A stretch of DNA of 64,000 nt, from the NCBI RefSeq assembly GCF_003363755.1, contig NZ_CP031396.1, positions 6,108,501 to 6,172,500 of the forward strand, in the 5' to 3' direction. The stretch's first letter is position 1; each line of letters starts with the position of its first letter. The notes under the pieces are model-generated. The model worked only from the letters and a program-made list of their open reading frames with translations, did no database searches and had not been told where the DNA came from. The position numbers and the translations under genes were made by a program. Positions 27,180 to 35,700 of this stretch are shown one piece after another. The stretch is from Pseudomonas protegens. GTDB taxonomy: Bacteria; Pseudomonadota; Gammaproteobacteria; Pseudomonadales; Pseudomonadaceae.

Positions 27180-27968
27180 ATGCGGCCCAATGCCGAACTC
27201 CGATTGTTTGCACTGCCGGCATGCGCCGGCCTGGTCTATGCCGCGACCAAGGGCCTGATCAAGGGCTGGAATGGTACGCAGCTGTTTTCCGGGTTTCTGT
27301 TTGGCAGCGTGATTGCCATGGTCCTGGGCATTCCCCTGTTGCTGTGGATGGACCGGCGCTGGCCGCAAGCCAGGACGCGCTACCTGTGGCTCGGCCTGAT
27401 CCTGAGTCTGGTCGCTACCTTGCTGGTGCGCACCTCGTGGACGCAGTTGTTGCTGTTGCCGCTGGCCGGCGGGTTGCTCCTGGGCGGTCTGTACAGCCTG
27501 CTGATCCGCGGTATCGAGCAACTGTCGGTGCCGCTTCATGGGCGGGCGCGGCAAGGGTGGCGGGTTCTGGCCGTGCCGCTGTCAGGGGCGCTGACCCTGG
27601 GCGGGGTGGCGGTGACGCTCTATCCGAAGGGGGAGCAAAGCCTGGCGGTTTTCTCGCTCGGGGCGCTGATCGGCGCGTGGCTCTCGATGCTGGTCAGCTG
27701 GCCGATGCTATGGCTGGTGGACCGTTTCCTCGCCACCGGCTGGCGCCATGTAATCGGTGGCGGGCTCAGTGGCCTGTTGATCTGGCTGCTGTCCGGGGCC
27801 CCGGGATTGTTCGCCGGATCACTGAAGGGGGCCTCGGGGCTGGACTACTGGGTCCCCTTGTTCAACCGGGGGATCTTTCCGTTCCTGCTGCTCGGGCTGC
27901 TGTCCGGGGTGCTGTTCTCGCTGCTCAACGGCATGGGCCCGCGGCGCCCCGTGGCCGCTGGCGAGTAA
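27180..27968 (+). CDS. Polytopic membrane protein, unknown function
   Basis: Protein of 262 residues with seven or eight hydrophobic helices, among them LFSGFLFGSVIAMVLGIPLLL, LLLLPLAGGLLLGGLYSLL and FPFLLLGLLSGVLFSLL. Loops are short and contain few charges. It does not match a transporter family I know. It is followed 47 bases later by the DUF2442/DUF4375 gene on the same strand. Confidence 0.75.
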   Translation: MRPNAELRLFALPACAGLVYAATKGLIKGWNGTQLFSGFLFGSVIAMVLGIPLLLWMDRRWPQARTRYLWLGLILSLVATLLVRTSWTQLLLLPLAGGLLLGGLYSLLIRGIEQLSVPLHGRARQGWRVLAVPLSGALTLGGVAVTLYPKGEQSLAVFSLGALIGAWLSMLVSWPMLWLVDRFLATGWRHVIGGGLSGLLIWLLSGAPGLFAGSLKGASGLDYWVPLFNRGIFPFLLLGLLSGVLFSLLNGMGPRRPVAAGE

Positions 27969-28015
27969 TCCGCCGGCGCAGCGCCATTGACCCTCTTTAT
28001 GCAAGGATCTGCTCG

Positions 28016-28645
28016 ATGAACCTCAGCCCCATCACCCATGTCAGCTTCGACGCCGAAATGCTCTGCCTCGGCTGGGCCGATGGCCTGCACCTGCGGCAGC
28101 CGTTGAGTCGCTACCGATTCCTGCAAGAGGCCACGCCCGAGCAGCGGGTGGACTTTCAGATCGAGCACCGAGGGCGTCGGGTGTCCTGGCCGCAGTTGGG
28201 AGAGTCGGGTGTCAGCGTCGAGGCCATCGATTGGGTCTGGGAGCACCTGTGCAATGAGTCCATGGCGCGCTTGCAGGTCGTGGAGTGGCAGCTCGACCGG
28301 TTGCCGGCGGACGATCAAGCCATCGTCGCGCTCTGGCGCCTGGAGGCGGACGGTTACAACGGCGGCTTCCTGCAGTTCTTCTGCAATTGGGGCGAGCAGA
28401 CCTGTGAGCTGGCGCTGGACACCCTGGCGGCCATCGGTGCGCGCAACACCCGCAGGCTGGTCAGCCGCCAGCGGCAGTTGCTCGGACCTCTTGAACATCA
28501 CCCGCCACTGCAGCGGTTGTGGGACCTTCCCGAGCTGCTAAGCGACGAGCAGCATGAGTTGATCAGCGGCGAGCTGGACGAGCAGCTGTGGTCGGCGATG
28601 GAGGAGGTGCCGGCGTTGGCGGTGAAGTATTTTTACCTTGGTTGA
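28016..28645 (+). CDS. DUF2442-like / DUF4375 (DMP19-like) two-domain protein
   Basis: Protein of 209 residues from ATG 28016, with AAGGA ahead. The first 80 residues (VSFDAEMLCLGWADGLHLRQPLSRY...WPQLGESGVSVEAIDWVWE) resemble DUF2442. The C-terminal half (ALWRLEADGYNGGFLQFFCNWGEQTCELALDTLAAIGA) is a DUF4375/DMP19-type domain with its YNGGFxQFxxN core. DMP19 is a DNA-mimic protein in Neisseria and DUF4375 occurs in immunity-like loci (family knowledge). The joined arrangement is unusual. Confidence 0.78.
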   Translation: MNLSPITHVSFDAEMLCLGWADGLHLRQPLSRYRFLQEATPEQRVDFQIEHRGRRVSWPQLGESGVSVEAIDWVWEHLCNESMARLQVVEWQLDRLPADDQAIVALWRLEADGYNGGFLQFFCNWGEQTCELALDTLAAIGARNTRRLVSRQRQLLGPLEHHPPLQRLWDLPELLSDEQHELISGELDEQLWSAMEEVPALAVKYFYLG

Positions 28646-28702
28646 TGCTCGCTGCGCTGTGTTCTAATGCCGCGCCTCGTACCGGCAAATGGACTTTATC
28701 CC

Positions 28703-29149
28703 GTGTCTGAACCCCGTATTCGCGCGCTCGCGCTGTGTGTCTTCCACCACCAGGGCAAGATCCTGGTCAATCAGTTCGTTGATGCCGACACGCAACAGAC
28801 GCTGTTCCGGCCGCTGGGCGGCGGTATCGATTTCGGTGAGCACAGTGCCCGGGCGATTGTCCGTGAGGTGCAGGAGGAATTGGGACAGTCGATCAACAAC
28901 CTGCGCCTGATTGGCACCCTGGAAAGCCTGTTCACGTTCGCCGGCAAACCCGGCCATGAAATCGTCCAGGTCTACGACGCCCGCTTCGACGATCCGAGGG
29001 TTTACCAGCGCGCCCATCTCGATGCCCGGGAAAGCGACGGCGCCCCGTTCGTTGCCCGCTGGCATGACAGCCGCAGCTTTAGCGAAGGCTCGCCGCTGGT
29101 TCCCCAGGGGCTGGGCGAGTTGCTGAAGAACGCCGGGTTGCTCGACTGA
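28703..29149 (+). CDS. Nudix hydrolase
   Basis: Protein of 148 residues. The Nudix box reads GGGIDFGEHSARAIVREVQEELG (G-x5-E-x7-REVQEE-x-G), with the metal-binding glutamates in place. It hydrolyses a nucleoside diphosphate linked to another moiety; the substrate is unknown. GTG 28703 is taken as the start because the family begins about eight residues before the first strand (IRALALCVF). ATG 28667 in the same frame is possible but overlaps a likely promoter. Confidence 0.88.
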   Translation: MSEPRIRALALCVFHHQGKILVNQFVDADTQQTLFRPLGGGIDFGEHSARAIVREVQEELGQSINNLRLIGTLESLFTFAGKPGHEIVQVYDARFDDPRVYQRAHLDARESDGAPFVARWHDSRSFSEGSPLVPQGLGELLKNAGLLD

Positions 29150-29358
29150 GCAAAAACAGGCTCGCTTGCCCCGTGGCGCCTGCTCCTGGCCTGGCACCAC
29201 GAAACACCTCGCAATGCATCCCCGGGCTGATCGGCCACGGCCTATGTCATTCGGCAGATGTGCACGTTTACCTGCTTCTCGATACTCAAGCCTCCCTGGC
29301 ACAGCCCGCCGTGATCACGGCTGGCGGGTTGGCCCTTGTTCGAGTAGTGGAGTGATGC

Positions 29359-30054
29359 ATGCGTAAATTGACCCTTCTGAGTACCAGCCTGCTGTTGTCT
29401 GCCCTGGCCGTTTCCACGGCCCAGGCTTTCGAGGCTGGCGACATTATTGTCCGCGCCGGTGCGGTGACGGTGGACCCGCGTGAGAGCAGCTCCAGCGTCA
29501 AGGTCGATCGCGGCGCCCTGGCCGGCACCAGCCTGGGGGGCAAGGCCAGCCTGGGCAGCGATACCCAATTAGGCTTGAACTTTGCCTACATGCTGACCGA
29601 TAACCTGGCGGTGGAACTGCTGGCGGCGACCCCTTTTGAACACAACGTGAGCCTCAGTGGCACCGCTGGCGGCATTGCCGATGGCAAGCTCGGTTCCCTC
29701 AAGCACCTGCCGCCGACCCTGAGCCTGCTGTACTACCCGATGCACAGCAAATCGGCGTTCCAGCCCTATGTCGGGGCGGGGCTCAACTACACCTGGATCT
29801 ACGATGAAAAGGTCGGCAGCCGGGCTTCCGCCGCAGGCTTCGACAACTTCCGCGCCGGCAACTCCTGGGGCTGGGCGGCACAAGTGGGCATGGACTACAT
29901 GCTCACCGATCGGCTGATGCTCAACGCACAGATGCGCTACATCGACATCAATACCGATGCCTATGTGAACAACAGCCAGCTTGGGGTGCGCTCCAAGGTC
30001 AATGTGGATGTCGACCCGTTCGTGTACATGGTGGGCTTGGGCTACAAGTTCTAG
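29359..30054 (+). CDS. OmpW family outer-membrane protein
   Basis: Eight-stranded beta-barrel porin of 231 residues. The signal peptide ends at STAQAFEAGD. DIIVRAGAVTVDPRE, ELLAATPFEHNV, and the C-terminal VDVDPFVYMVGLGYKF with terminal phenylalanine are OmpW hallmarks. OmpW channels carry small hydrophobic molecules and are often stress-responsive. GGAG precedes the ATG. The 209 bases upstream hold no gene and probably contain its promoter. Confidence 0.93.
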   Translation: MRKLTLLSTSLLLSALAVSTAQAFEAGDIIVRAGAVTVDPRESSSSVKVDRGALAGTSLGGKASLGSDTQLGLNFAYMLTDNLAVELLAATPFEHNVSLSGTAGGIADGKLGSLKHLPPTLSLLYYPMHSKSAFQPYVGAGLNYTWIYDEKVGSRASAAGFDNFRAGNSWGWAAQVGMDYMLTDRLMLNAQMRYIDINTDAYVNNSQLGVRSKVNVDVDPFVYMVGLGYKF

Positions 30055-30276
30055 GTGCTGCGCCGGGGCGCTGCGCCGAGGTCCAGCGTCCCTGGTCCGG
30101 TCAGCGTTTTTCAAGGGAATGTTTTTGTGACGCCATGGTCGACTCGATATGGCCCGCTCATGACCCGTCGCTTGTCGCCGACGTGCCCATGCGCCGGCCT
30201 CGGTGCGCGGCTCTGTCGCTTGAAGGCTCAGGGTTGGCGTTGACCCAGGGTCCATGACTTGTTGGAAGAGTCGATC

Positions 30277-30900
30277 ATGCACATCATTGCAAGGCTTACC
30301 TGCTACGGTTTGATGCTCTACATCGCCCAGCTCCTGGCCGCCGAGCCGCAACCTGCGGTCCAGGAAGTCGCCGAGGACAAGGCCCAGGTCCTGGAGCAGA
30401 AGGTCGCGGACAAAGAGAGCCCCAAGGCCGAGACCCAGGCGGCCCCCATCACCAAGACGGAAGTCCAGGCCGTGGATCCCGCCGGACAGGCACCGGTGGA
30501 CGATGCCATCACCTGTCTGTCGCGGACCCTGTATTGGGAAGCCAAAGGGGGGGAGTCTGCCGATATGGAAGCGGTGGCCGATGTGGTCCTGAACCGTCTG
30601 GGCCATGAGGGTTTTCCGTCTACCCTGTGCGAAGTGGTCAAGCAGGGCTCGGAAAAAAGTCCGTGCCAGTTCTCCTGGTGGTGCGATGGTCGCCCGGATC
30701 AGGTGCAAGAGGAGGGGCGCTATAGCCTGGCCAAGGAGATTGCGCGCAAGGCGCTGAATCAGCAGCTCCAGGACCGCACCGGCGGCGCCCTGTACTTTCA
30801 CGACCGCAGCGTGTCACCGCAGTGGGCCAAGAGCTACATCAAGACCACTGAAATCGGCAATTTCCTGTTCTACAAACCCAAGGACCTGGCGGCGCGCTAA
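30277..30900 (+). CDS. Periplasmic cell-wall hydrolase, SleB (Hydrolase_2) domain
   Basis: Protein of 207 residues with an N-terminal signal (MHIIARLTCYGLMLYIAQLLAAEP), a charged linker rich in E, K and Q, then a SleB-like domain: LSRTLYWEAKGGESADMEAVADVVLNRLG, FPSTLCEVV and CQFSWWCDG. The first glutamate, in WEAKG, is the presumed catalytic residue. These enzymes cleave peptidoglycan glycan strands. ATG 30277 is used, with GGAAGAG in front. Confidence 0.88.
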   Translation: MHIIARLTCYGLMLYIAQLLAAEPQPAVQEVAEDKAQVLEQKVADKESPKAETQAAPITKTEVQAVDPAGQAPVDDAITCLSRTLYWEAKGGESADMEAVADVVLNRLGHEGFPSTLCEVVKQGSEKSPCQFSWWCDGRPDQVQEEGRYSLAKEIARKALNQQLQDRTGGALYFHDRSVSPQWAKSYIKTTEIGNFLFYKPKDLAAR

Positions 30901-30915
30901 TGGCGGGTCGAGCAG

Positions 30916-31317
30916 TCAGGGTACTTGCGGGTATTGATCGCAGATCTGGTGCCAGCTGGCCTTCATTGCCACGCAGTGGTGCTTCTGCTTGGGGGCCGTG
31001 AAGGGCGTATCCAGGGTGGCGATGGCGATTGAAATCCACTCGGCGTATTCACCTCGCACATTTTGCCAGAACAACGATGAGCCACAGTGGCAGCAGAACT
31101 GGCGCAGCACGCCTGGGGAGGATTCATAGCCCTTGAGGGCTGTGCCGGCGTCGCTGACGTGCAGATTCGCGCGCGGGGTGCTGGCGTAGGAGGCAAAGGC
31201 CGCGCCATGGCCTTTCTGGCACTTGCGGCAGTGGCAGTGGGTGACGGCTTTCAGTGCGCCGGACACTCGGTAAGTGACTGCGCCGCACAGGCAGCTGCCT
31301 TGATGGGGGATTTGCAT
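30916..31317 (-). CDS. GFA family protein (CENP-V/GFA domain)
   Basis: Zinc protein of 133 residues. Cysteine groups are in GSCLCGAVTY, HCHCRKCQKGHG and FCCHCGSSLFW, the pattern of glutathione-dependent formaldehyde-activating (GFA)-like enzymes. The family acts on S-hydroxymethylglutathione or related substrates in some cases, but most members are untested. It stands alone, convergent with the SleB gene. Confidence 0.9.
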   Translation of the reverse strand: MQIPHQGSCLCGAVTYRVSGALKAVTHCHCRKCQKGHGAAFASYASTPRANLHVSDAGTALKGYESSPGVLRQFCCHCGSSLFWQNVRGEYAEWISIAIATLDTPFTAPKQKHHCVAMKASWHQICDQYPQVP

Positions 31318-31572
31318 GTTGTGAGGGATTCCGAGGTTTCAGGGCCATTCGCGCTGGAACCAGTCCAGTTGGGGGGGCAGAGTGGATGGGGACAATCAGG
31401 TCGAGGCCTGGAGGATGTCCAAATGCGCGCTGATGCTCAAGTGGGCAGTGCCGGCTTCCCAGGAATTTCTTTTCGCATTATTGAGCGACGGTAAGCTGTG
31501 GCGGGTGGCGGGGAACCTCTGGGGTCAGAGATCCGCCGCCCGTCTATTGCGCAACGTGTCGAGGGAAGAATC

Positions 31573-32037
31573 ATGCTGCAGGCACTGGAAAACAAGGTTC
31601 CGCCCCCGCTGGTGGCGCTGGTCTTCGGCGGGCTGATGGGCGGTGCATCACTGGGGCTGCCGGGACTTGACCTGGCATGGAGCACACGCCTGTTGTTGGC
31701 GCTGCCCGTGATCGGGGCGGGTCTGCTGTTCGTCCTGGCGGGCGGGATCTCGTTCCGGCGTGCCCGGACCACAGTCAACCCCTTGAAACCCGAAGCGGCC
31801 TCAGCGTTGGTCACGTCGGGCATCTACCGCTACACCCGCAACCCGATGTATGTCGGCTTTGCCCTGTGGTTGCTGGCCTGGGGGCTGTACCTGGCCTCGC
31901 CCCTGGTGCTGCTGGGCGTCCTGGGCTTTGTCCTGTACATCAACCGCTTGCAGATCGCTCCCGAAGAACGGGCGCTCGGGCGGTTGTTTGGTGCGGATTT
32001 TACCGACTATCGACAGCGCGTGCGGCGCTGGCTCTAG
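31573..32037 (+). CDS. Isoprenylcysteine methyltransferase-like membrane protein
   Basis: Integral membrane protein of 154 residues with four helices. The C-terminal motif GIYRYTRNPMYVGFALWLLAWGL...EERALGRLFGADFTDYRQRVRRWL is the ICMT/PEMT-like signature for SAM binding. Bacterial members probably methylate a lipid or a small molecule. The start is ATG 31573 with GAGGGAAG upstream. The 255 bases before it contain no convincing gene. Confidence 0.88.
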   Translation: MLQALENKVPPPLVALVFGGLMGGASLGLPGLDLAWSTRLLLALPVIGAGLLFVLAGGISFRRARTTVNPLKPEAASALVTSGIYRYTRNPMYVGFALWLLAWGLYLASPLVLLGVLGFVLYINRLQIAPEERALGRLFGADFTDYRQRVRRWL

Positions 32038-32079
32038 GTCGCACGCCTCTGTGCTCGCGGCAGAGGCGTGACGGTTGTC

Positions 32080-32493
32080 TCAAGCCGCCACTTGCGCCTG
32101 AATCTGCAACTGGCCATCCACTTCGCGAGTCAGGCCGCTGGCGACGAACAGCGGCACCAGCAGCTTGTGCAGTTCGGGCTCGACGAAGTCCTTGACCGTC
32201 GCCAGGTCCAGCTCGCCGCTCACTGCAAGCTCGATCTTGGTGAAGGACAGCCAGGCTTTCTTCAGGGCCAGCAGCACGTCGCTGCCAGCGGTGCTGGCGA
32301 AGCGGCGGTGGGCCACGCGGCCGGCGAAGTTGAAGCTGTGCTGGTATTCATAGCCGGTTTCGTCACCCTGGCTGGCGACGCAGCGGCCACAGGTGCAGGG
32401 GCCGTCGGCGAAGGCGGCGCGCAGGTAGCTGTTGAAGTCGACGATGGGCTTGAGGGCCAGGCGCTTGTCGACTTCGAACAGGTCACCGGTCAT
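32080..32493 (-). CDS. Hypothetical protein, 137 residues
   Basis: Starts MTGDLFEVDKRLALKPIVDFNSYLRAAFADG and includes CTCGRC near residue 34, a possible metal or redox motif. A central run, YQHSFNFAGRVAHRRFASTAGSDVLLALKKAWLSF, precedes a tail ending in QLQIQAQVAA. There is no signal peptide. I do not recognise the family. The upstream gap to the TetR gene (about 207 bases) shows no other coding sequence. Confidence 0.68.
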   Translation of the reverse strand: MTGDLFEVDKRLALKPIVDFNSYLRAAFADGPCTCGRCVASQGDETGYEYQHSFNFAGRVAHRRFASTAGSDVLLALKKAWLSFTKIELAVSGELDLATVKDFVEPELHKLLVPLFVASGLTREVDGQLQIQAQVAA

Positions 32494-32700
32494 TTTTGCT
32501 TCACTGCTCAAGGTCAGGTTCCTCAGGGTCGGGCGGTGTATTTCCAAGGGGCGCACCATACCAGCCGGATCGGCGCACGGGTACTTTTCTGGCGTTGAGC
32601 GGCCTGCCACATCGCGGCGTGCCCTTGGGCAAGGCCGATGACGCCCAGCATATGTTTGCCTGCATGCGTCAGCCGTCATGTGTGTCGCCGCGCCGCTCGA

Positions 32701-33321
32701 TCATTCTCCGGCAAGCGTCAGGTAGCCGCGGATGGCGCGCATGACCCGGCGCTCCAGGTCCGGGGCGTCGGTTTCACCTCGCTCACCTGCGGCATCGATC
32801 ATGCCGTGGGTCAGGGCGAACAGGTCGTGGGCCACCGTGACCACGTCATCGAGCACCCAAGGTGCATCGGCCAATTGCAGGGCCTGCACCAGGGTTTGAT
32901 GAATGACCTGGGCCACTCGCTGATGGCGCTCCTGCAGCGGCAGCCGGCGCTCTTCGAAATCGATCACTCGGGCCAGTTCCGGCCGGCGCAACTGGTGGGC
33001 CACTGCGGCCTGGACCATGGCGCGGATGCGCTCCAGGGCGCTGCCGTGACTGCTCGCGTCGTGGACATCGCTGAGCAACTGCGCGGTCTCGCGCTCGATC
33101 AGCGCCACCGTCAGGGCATCGCGGTTGGGAAAGTACTGATACAGCGAGCCGATGCTGACACCGGCCCGTTGCGCCACGGCGTTGGTGGAGCAGGCGGTGA
33201 GTCCCTGGGTTTCCAGAATGCGAGCAGCCGCTTCCAGAATAGCCTCGACGGTGTGCGCCGAACGGCGCTGGCTCGGGGTTTTACGCGGGGTCAGAGGAGG
33301 GCTGGCAGGGTGTTTTGACAT
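32701..33321 (-). CDS. TetR family transcriptional regulator
   Basis: Repressor of 206 residues. The helix-turn-helix is in STNAVAQRAGVSIGSLYQYFPNRDALTVAL (about residues 47-75), the standard TetR form. The N-terminus is basic (SKHPASPPLTPRKTPSQRR). The ligand domain is not specific. It is divergent from the darcynin gene with 93 bases between, so it probably controls that gene. Confidence 0.93.
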   Translation of the reverse strand: MSKHPASPPLTPRKTPSQRRSAHTVEAILEAAARILETQGLTACSTNAVAQRAGVSIGSLYQYFPNRDALTVALIERETAQLLSDVHDASSHGSALERIRAMVQAAVAHQLRRPELARVIDFEERRLPLQERHQRVAQVIHQTLVQALQLADAPWVLDDVVTVAHDLFALTHGMIDAAGERGETDAPDLERRVMRAIRGYLTLAGE

Positions 33322-33414
33322 GGCGGCAATGCGAGTTTCAAAGGTGAGTGATGACTCGTATTCTGCTTGGGCAAGCAGCACTCATCAACCCTTTGTCTGT
33401 CAGGAGTCAACACC

Positions 33415-33762
33415 ATGTCTGTCACCGTGCTCAGCGTATTCATGCTGGTAAAAACCACCCCGGAGTGGTTGGGGTTTCCGGTCGAGGAGCGCTTTCGCCT
33501 GTTGCGTACCCAGATGGAGCCGATTCTGCAACGGCATTCGGCCGAGGTATCGCTGCGCTTCTTCGATATCGAGTTCTACTCGGCGCGAGTCACCGATCTG
33601 TGGCTGTGGGAAGCCAGCAGTCACCATGCCTATGAGCTGTTGGTGGAGGAGTTGCGGGAGACGCCGTTCTGGGACCGCTACTTCTCGATAGTGGAAATCC
33701 TTCCCGGCGTGGAGAACGCCTACGCCAAGAACTATGAGCAGCAGCCCTTACTGGCGTCCTGA
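33415..33762 (+). CDS. Darcynin family protein
   Basis: Protein of 115 residues. MSVTVLSVFMLVKTTPEWLGFPVEERF and VTDLWLWEASSHHAYELLVEELRETPFWDRYFSIVEILPGVENAYA match the darcynin family, small proteins of unknown function with a ferredoxin-like dimeric fold. A strong SD (AGGAG) precedes the ATG. It faces the TetR regulator and ends in a strong terminator. It may be a monooxygenase- or isomerase-like protein induced by a small molecule (inference). Confidence 0.85.
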   Translation: MSVTVLSVFMLVKTTPEWLGFPVEERFRLLRTQMEPILQRHSAEVSLRFFDIEFYSARVTDLWLWEASSHHAYELLVEELRETPFWDRYFSIVEILPGVENAYAKNYEQQPLLAS

Positions 33763-33786
33763 GTCGTTTGCGTCACTGAATCAGGT

Positions 33787-33814
33787 ACCCTCCCGGATTT
33801 ACGGGAGGGTTTTT
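33787..33814 (+). terminator. Intrinsic terminator after the darcynin gene
   Basis: Perfect nine-base stem ACCCTCCCG (33787-33795) / CGGGAGGGT (33802-33810), six-base loop, followed by a T-run. It starts 24 bases after the stop codon. Confidence 0.93.
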
Positions 33815-33851
33815 GCATTGGCGGCTCATCAAACGCATCCGCCCCAGGCCG

Positions 33852-34484
33852 CTACAGCGCCGGCCGCGGCAACCGCAGCCATTCCTGCACCGCCGGCCGC
33901 TGCCATTGGCGCCGGGCATAGTCCACCAGGTTCGCGGGCATCGGGTCACCGTTGAGGATCAGCCGGTTGAGCATCAATGCCAGGTCGACATCGGCAATCG
34001 ACCACTGGCCGAACAGGCAGTCACGGCCATCGGCCAACAGTGCTTGCGCCGTATCGATCAGCTTGGCCACCGCCGCTTCGGCGGGTGGCGACAGAGGTTC
34101 GCCCTTGCAGCCATAGAACACCACCAGGGTCGAGCGTTCCTGACGGATCGGCAGCAAGTCGCTGCGCAGCCAGGCCTGGACCTGGCGGGCCTTGGCTCGC
34201 TGTTGTCGGTCGAGGGGATAGACCGCGGGTTCAGGGAACAGCTCCTCCAGGTATTCAGTGATGGCCGAAGATTCGGACAGGGCAAAGCCGTTATGCACCA
34301 GGGTCGGCACCCGCTGGGTCTGGGACAGGCGGGCATAGTCCGGGGCGCGATTCTCACCGGCATCGAGGTCAAGGGGCATGAGTTCGAAGTCGATGCCCTT
34401 TTCCCGCAACGCCACGAACACTGACAGGGCATAGGGGCTGGTGAACTGGGCATCGACGTACAGGCGTGGACGGGCGTCGGTCAC
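33852..34484 (-). CDS. Glutathione S-transferase, YfcF-like
   Basis: Protein of 210 residues. The N-terminal thioredoxin-like domain is LYVDAQFTSPYALSVFVALREKGIDFELMPLDLDAGEN, with a serine at the catalytic position, then RVPTLVHNGFALSESSAITEYLEE for glutathione binding. The C-terminal helical domain ends PAVQEWLRLPRPAL. It resembles E. coli YfcF, which has glutathione-dependent peroxidase-type activity. The start is GTG 34484, with GGAG upstream. Confidence 0.9.
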   Translation of the reverse strand: MTDARPRLYVDAQFTSPYALSVFVALREKGIDFELMPLDLDAGENRAPDYARLSQTQRVPTLVHNGFALSESSAITEYLEELFPEPAVYPLDRQQRAKARQVQAWLRSDLLPIRQERSTLVVFYGCKGEPLSPPAEAAVAKLIDTAQALLADGRDCLFGQWSIADVDLALMLNRLILNGDPMPANLVDYARRQWQRPAVQEWLRLPRPAL

Positions 34485-34587
34485 GGCGGGATCTCCAATG
34501 GGGGAACGGACACGCTAAGAGATCCCGGGCGATAAATAAAATGCGCGATTTTTATCCGTGCATTCCTCGCGGGAATACCGGCCGCTA

Positions 34588-35547
34588 TCAAATGTCCTTG
34601 CCGAGAAAACTGTCGCTGTCCAACGGTGCCTGCTTGCGTGCCCTGAAGCGCCTGAGCAGCCGGCCGTCGATGGCCGCCAGGCCCAGGGCGATCATGCCCA
34701 TGCCCAGCAGGTGCCTGGCGTGCAACTGCTCGCCCAGCACCAGGCAGCCCAGGACAATGGCGCTGATGGGAATCAGGAAGGTCACCAGCATCAGGTTGGT
34801 GGCGCCGGCGCTGGAGAGAATCCGAAAGAACAGCACATAGGCCAGGGCGGTGGACAGCAGGGCGATTCCCAGTAGCGCGCCCCAGGTGGCCAGGCTCGGC
34901 AGTGGCAGGTTCCAGGGCCGCTCCAGCAGCAGCGCCAGGGGGATCAGCAGCAGGCTGGAGGCGCAGATCTGACCGCTGGCGCTGAGCAGTGGGGCGACGC
35001 CCATGGCCTTGAAGCGCCGGCCGAAGACTCCGGCGAAGGCATAGGACAGTGCCGCACCCAGTACCGCCAACTGTGCCCCGAGATGATCCCCGAGGCCCGC
35101 CAGGGCATCGGGGCCGATCATCATCGCCACCCCGACAAAGCCGACCAGCACCCCTGCCAGTTTGTTGCCGCTGATTTTTTCATCAGTGGTCAGAACGTGG
35201 GCCACCAGTACCGCGAACAGGGGCGTGGTGGCATTGAGAATGGCGGCCAGGCTGCTGGCGATATGGGTCTGGCCCCAGACAATCAGGCCAAAGGGCAGCA
35301 GGTTGTTGAGCAGCCCCATGCCGAAGAACGCCAGCCACACTCGTCGGTCCCGGGGCAGTGACAGGCCGAGGATACGGATCAGCGTCAGCAGGGCGAGGGC
35401 GGCCAGGCTCACTCGCAGCATGACGATGGTCAGTGGCGGCAGCTCCTTGACGGCAATCGCGACAAAAAAGAACGAGCCACCCCAGAGGATCGACAGCACC
35501 AGCAATTGCCCCCATTCCATCACTCCCATGACTTTTTGCCTGGTCAT
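34588..35547 (-). CDS. EamA/DMT family exporter
   Basis: Inner-membrane protein of 319 residues, ten helices in two EamA repeats (GQLLVLSILWGGSFFFVAIAVKELPPLTIVMLRV; AVLGAALSYAFAGVFGRRFKAMG). Family members export amino acids or metabolites. An open frame of 372 codons precedes it, but the real start is ATG 35547 with GGGAG upstream. It is divergent from a GcvA-like LysR gene (153 bases between), which is the probable regulator. Confidence 0.9.
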   Translation of the reverse strand: MTRQKVMGVMEWGQLLVLSILWGGSFFFVAIAVKELPPLTIVMLRVSLAALALLTLIRILGLSLPRDRRVWLAFFGMGLLNNLLPFGLIVWGQTHIASSLAAILNATTPLFAVLVAHVLTTDEKISGNKLAGVLVGFVGVAMMIGPDALAGLGDHLGAQLAVLGAALSYAFAGVFGRRFKAMGVAPLLSASGQICASSLLLIPLALLLERPWNLPLPSLATWGALLGIALLSTALAYVLFFRILSSAGATNLMLVTFLIPISAIVLGCLVLGEQLHARHLLGMGMIALGLAAIDGRLLRRFRARKQAPLDSDSFLGKDI

Positions 35548-35700
35548 GCCGCTTACTCCCACGTGTTTCAATGATTGAGTCCTGCTCGTCGATGCACGGA
35601 CGCCTTGGCTATTTGAATGGCTGCCGTGTCGAATTATTCTGCAAGTTGCGACCGCGGACAAACGAGCGTTTTTCGCTCCATGGTTGAGGAGAGCTAAATC

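Noticed and set aside
27080..28015. Upstream extension of the DUF2442/DUF4375 frame
   Set aside because: It overlaps the membrane protein gene in another frame; the AAGGA-preceded ATG at 28016 starts the recognisable domains.
29150..29358. REP-like Pseudomonas repeat upstream of the OmpW gene
   Set aside because: Only a partial GCTCGCTTGCCCC-type string is seen, with no second arm or neighbouring copy.
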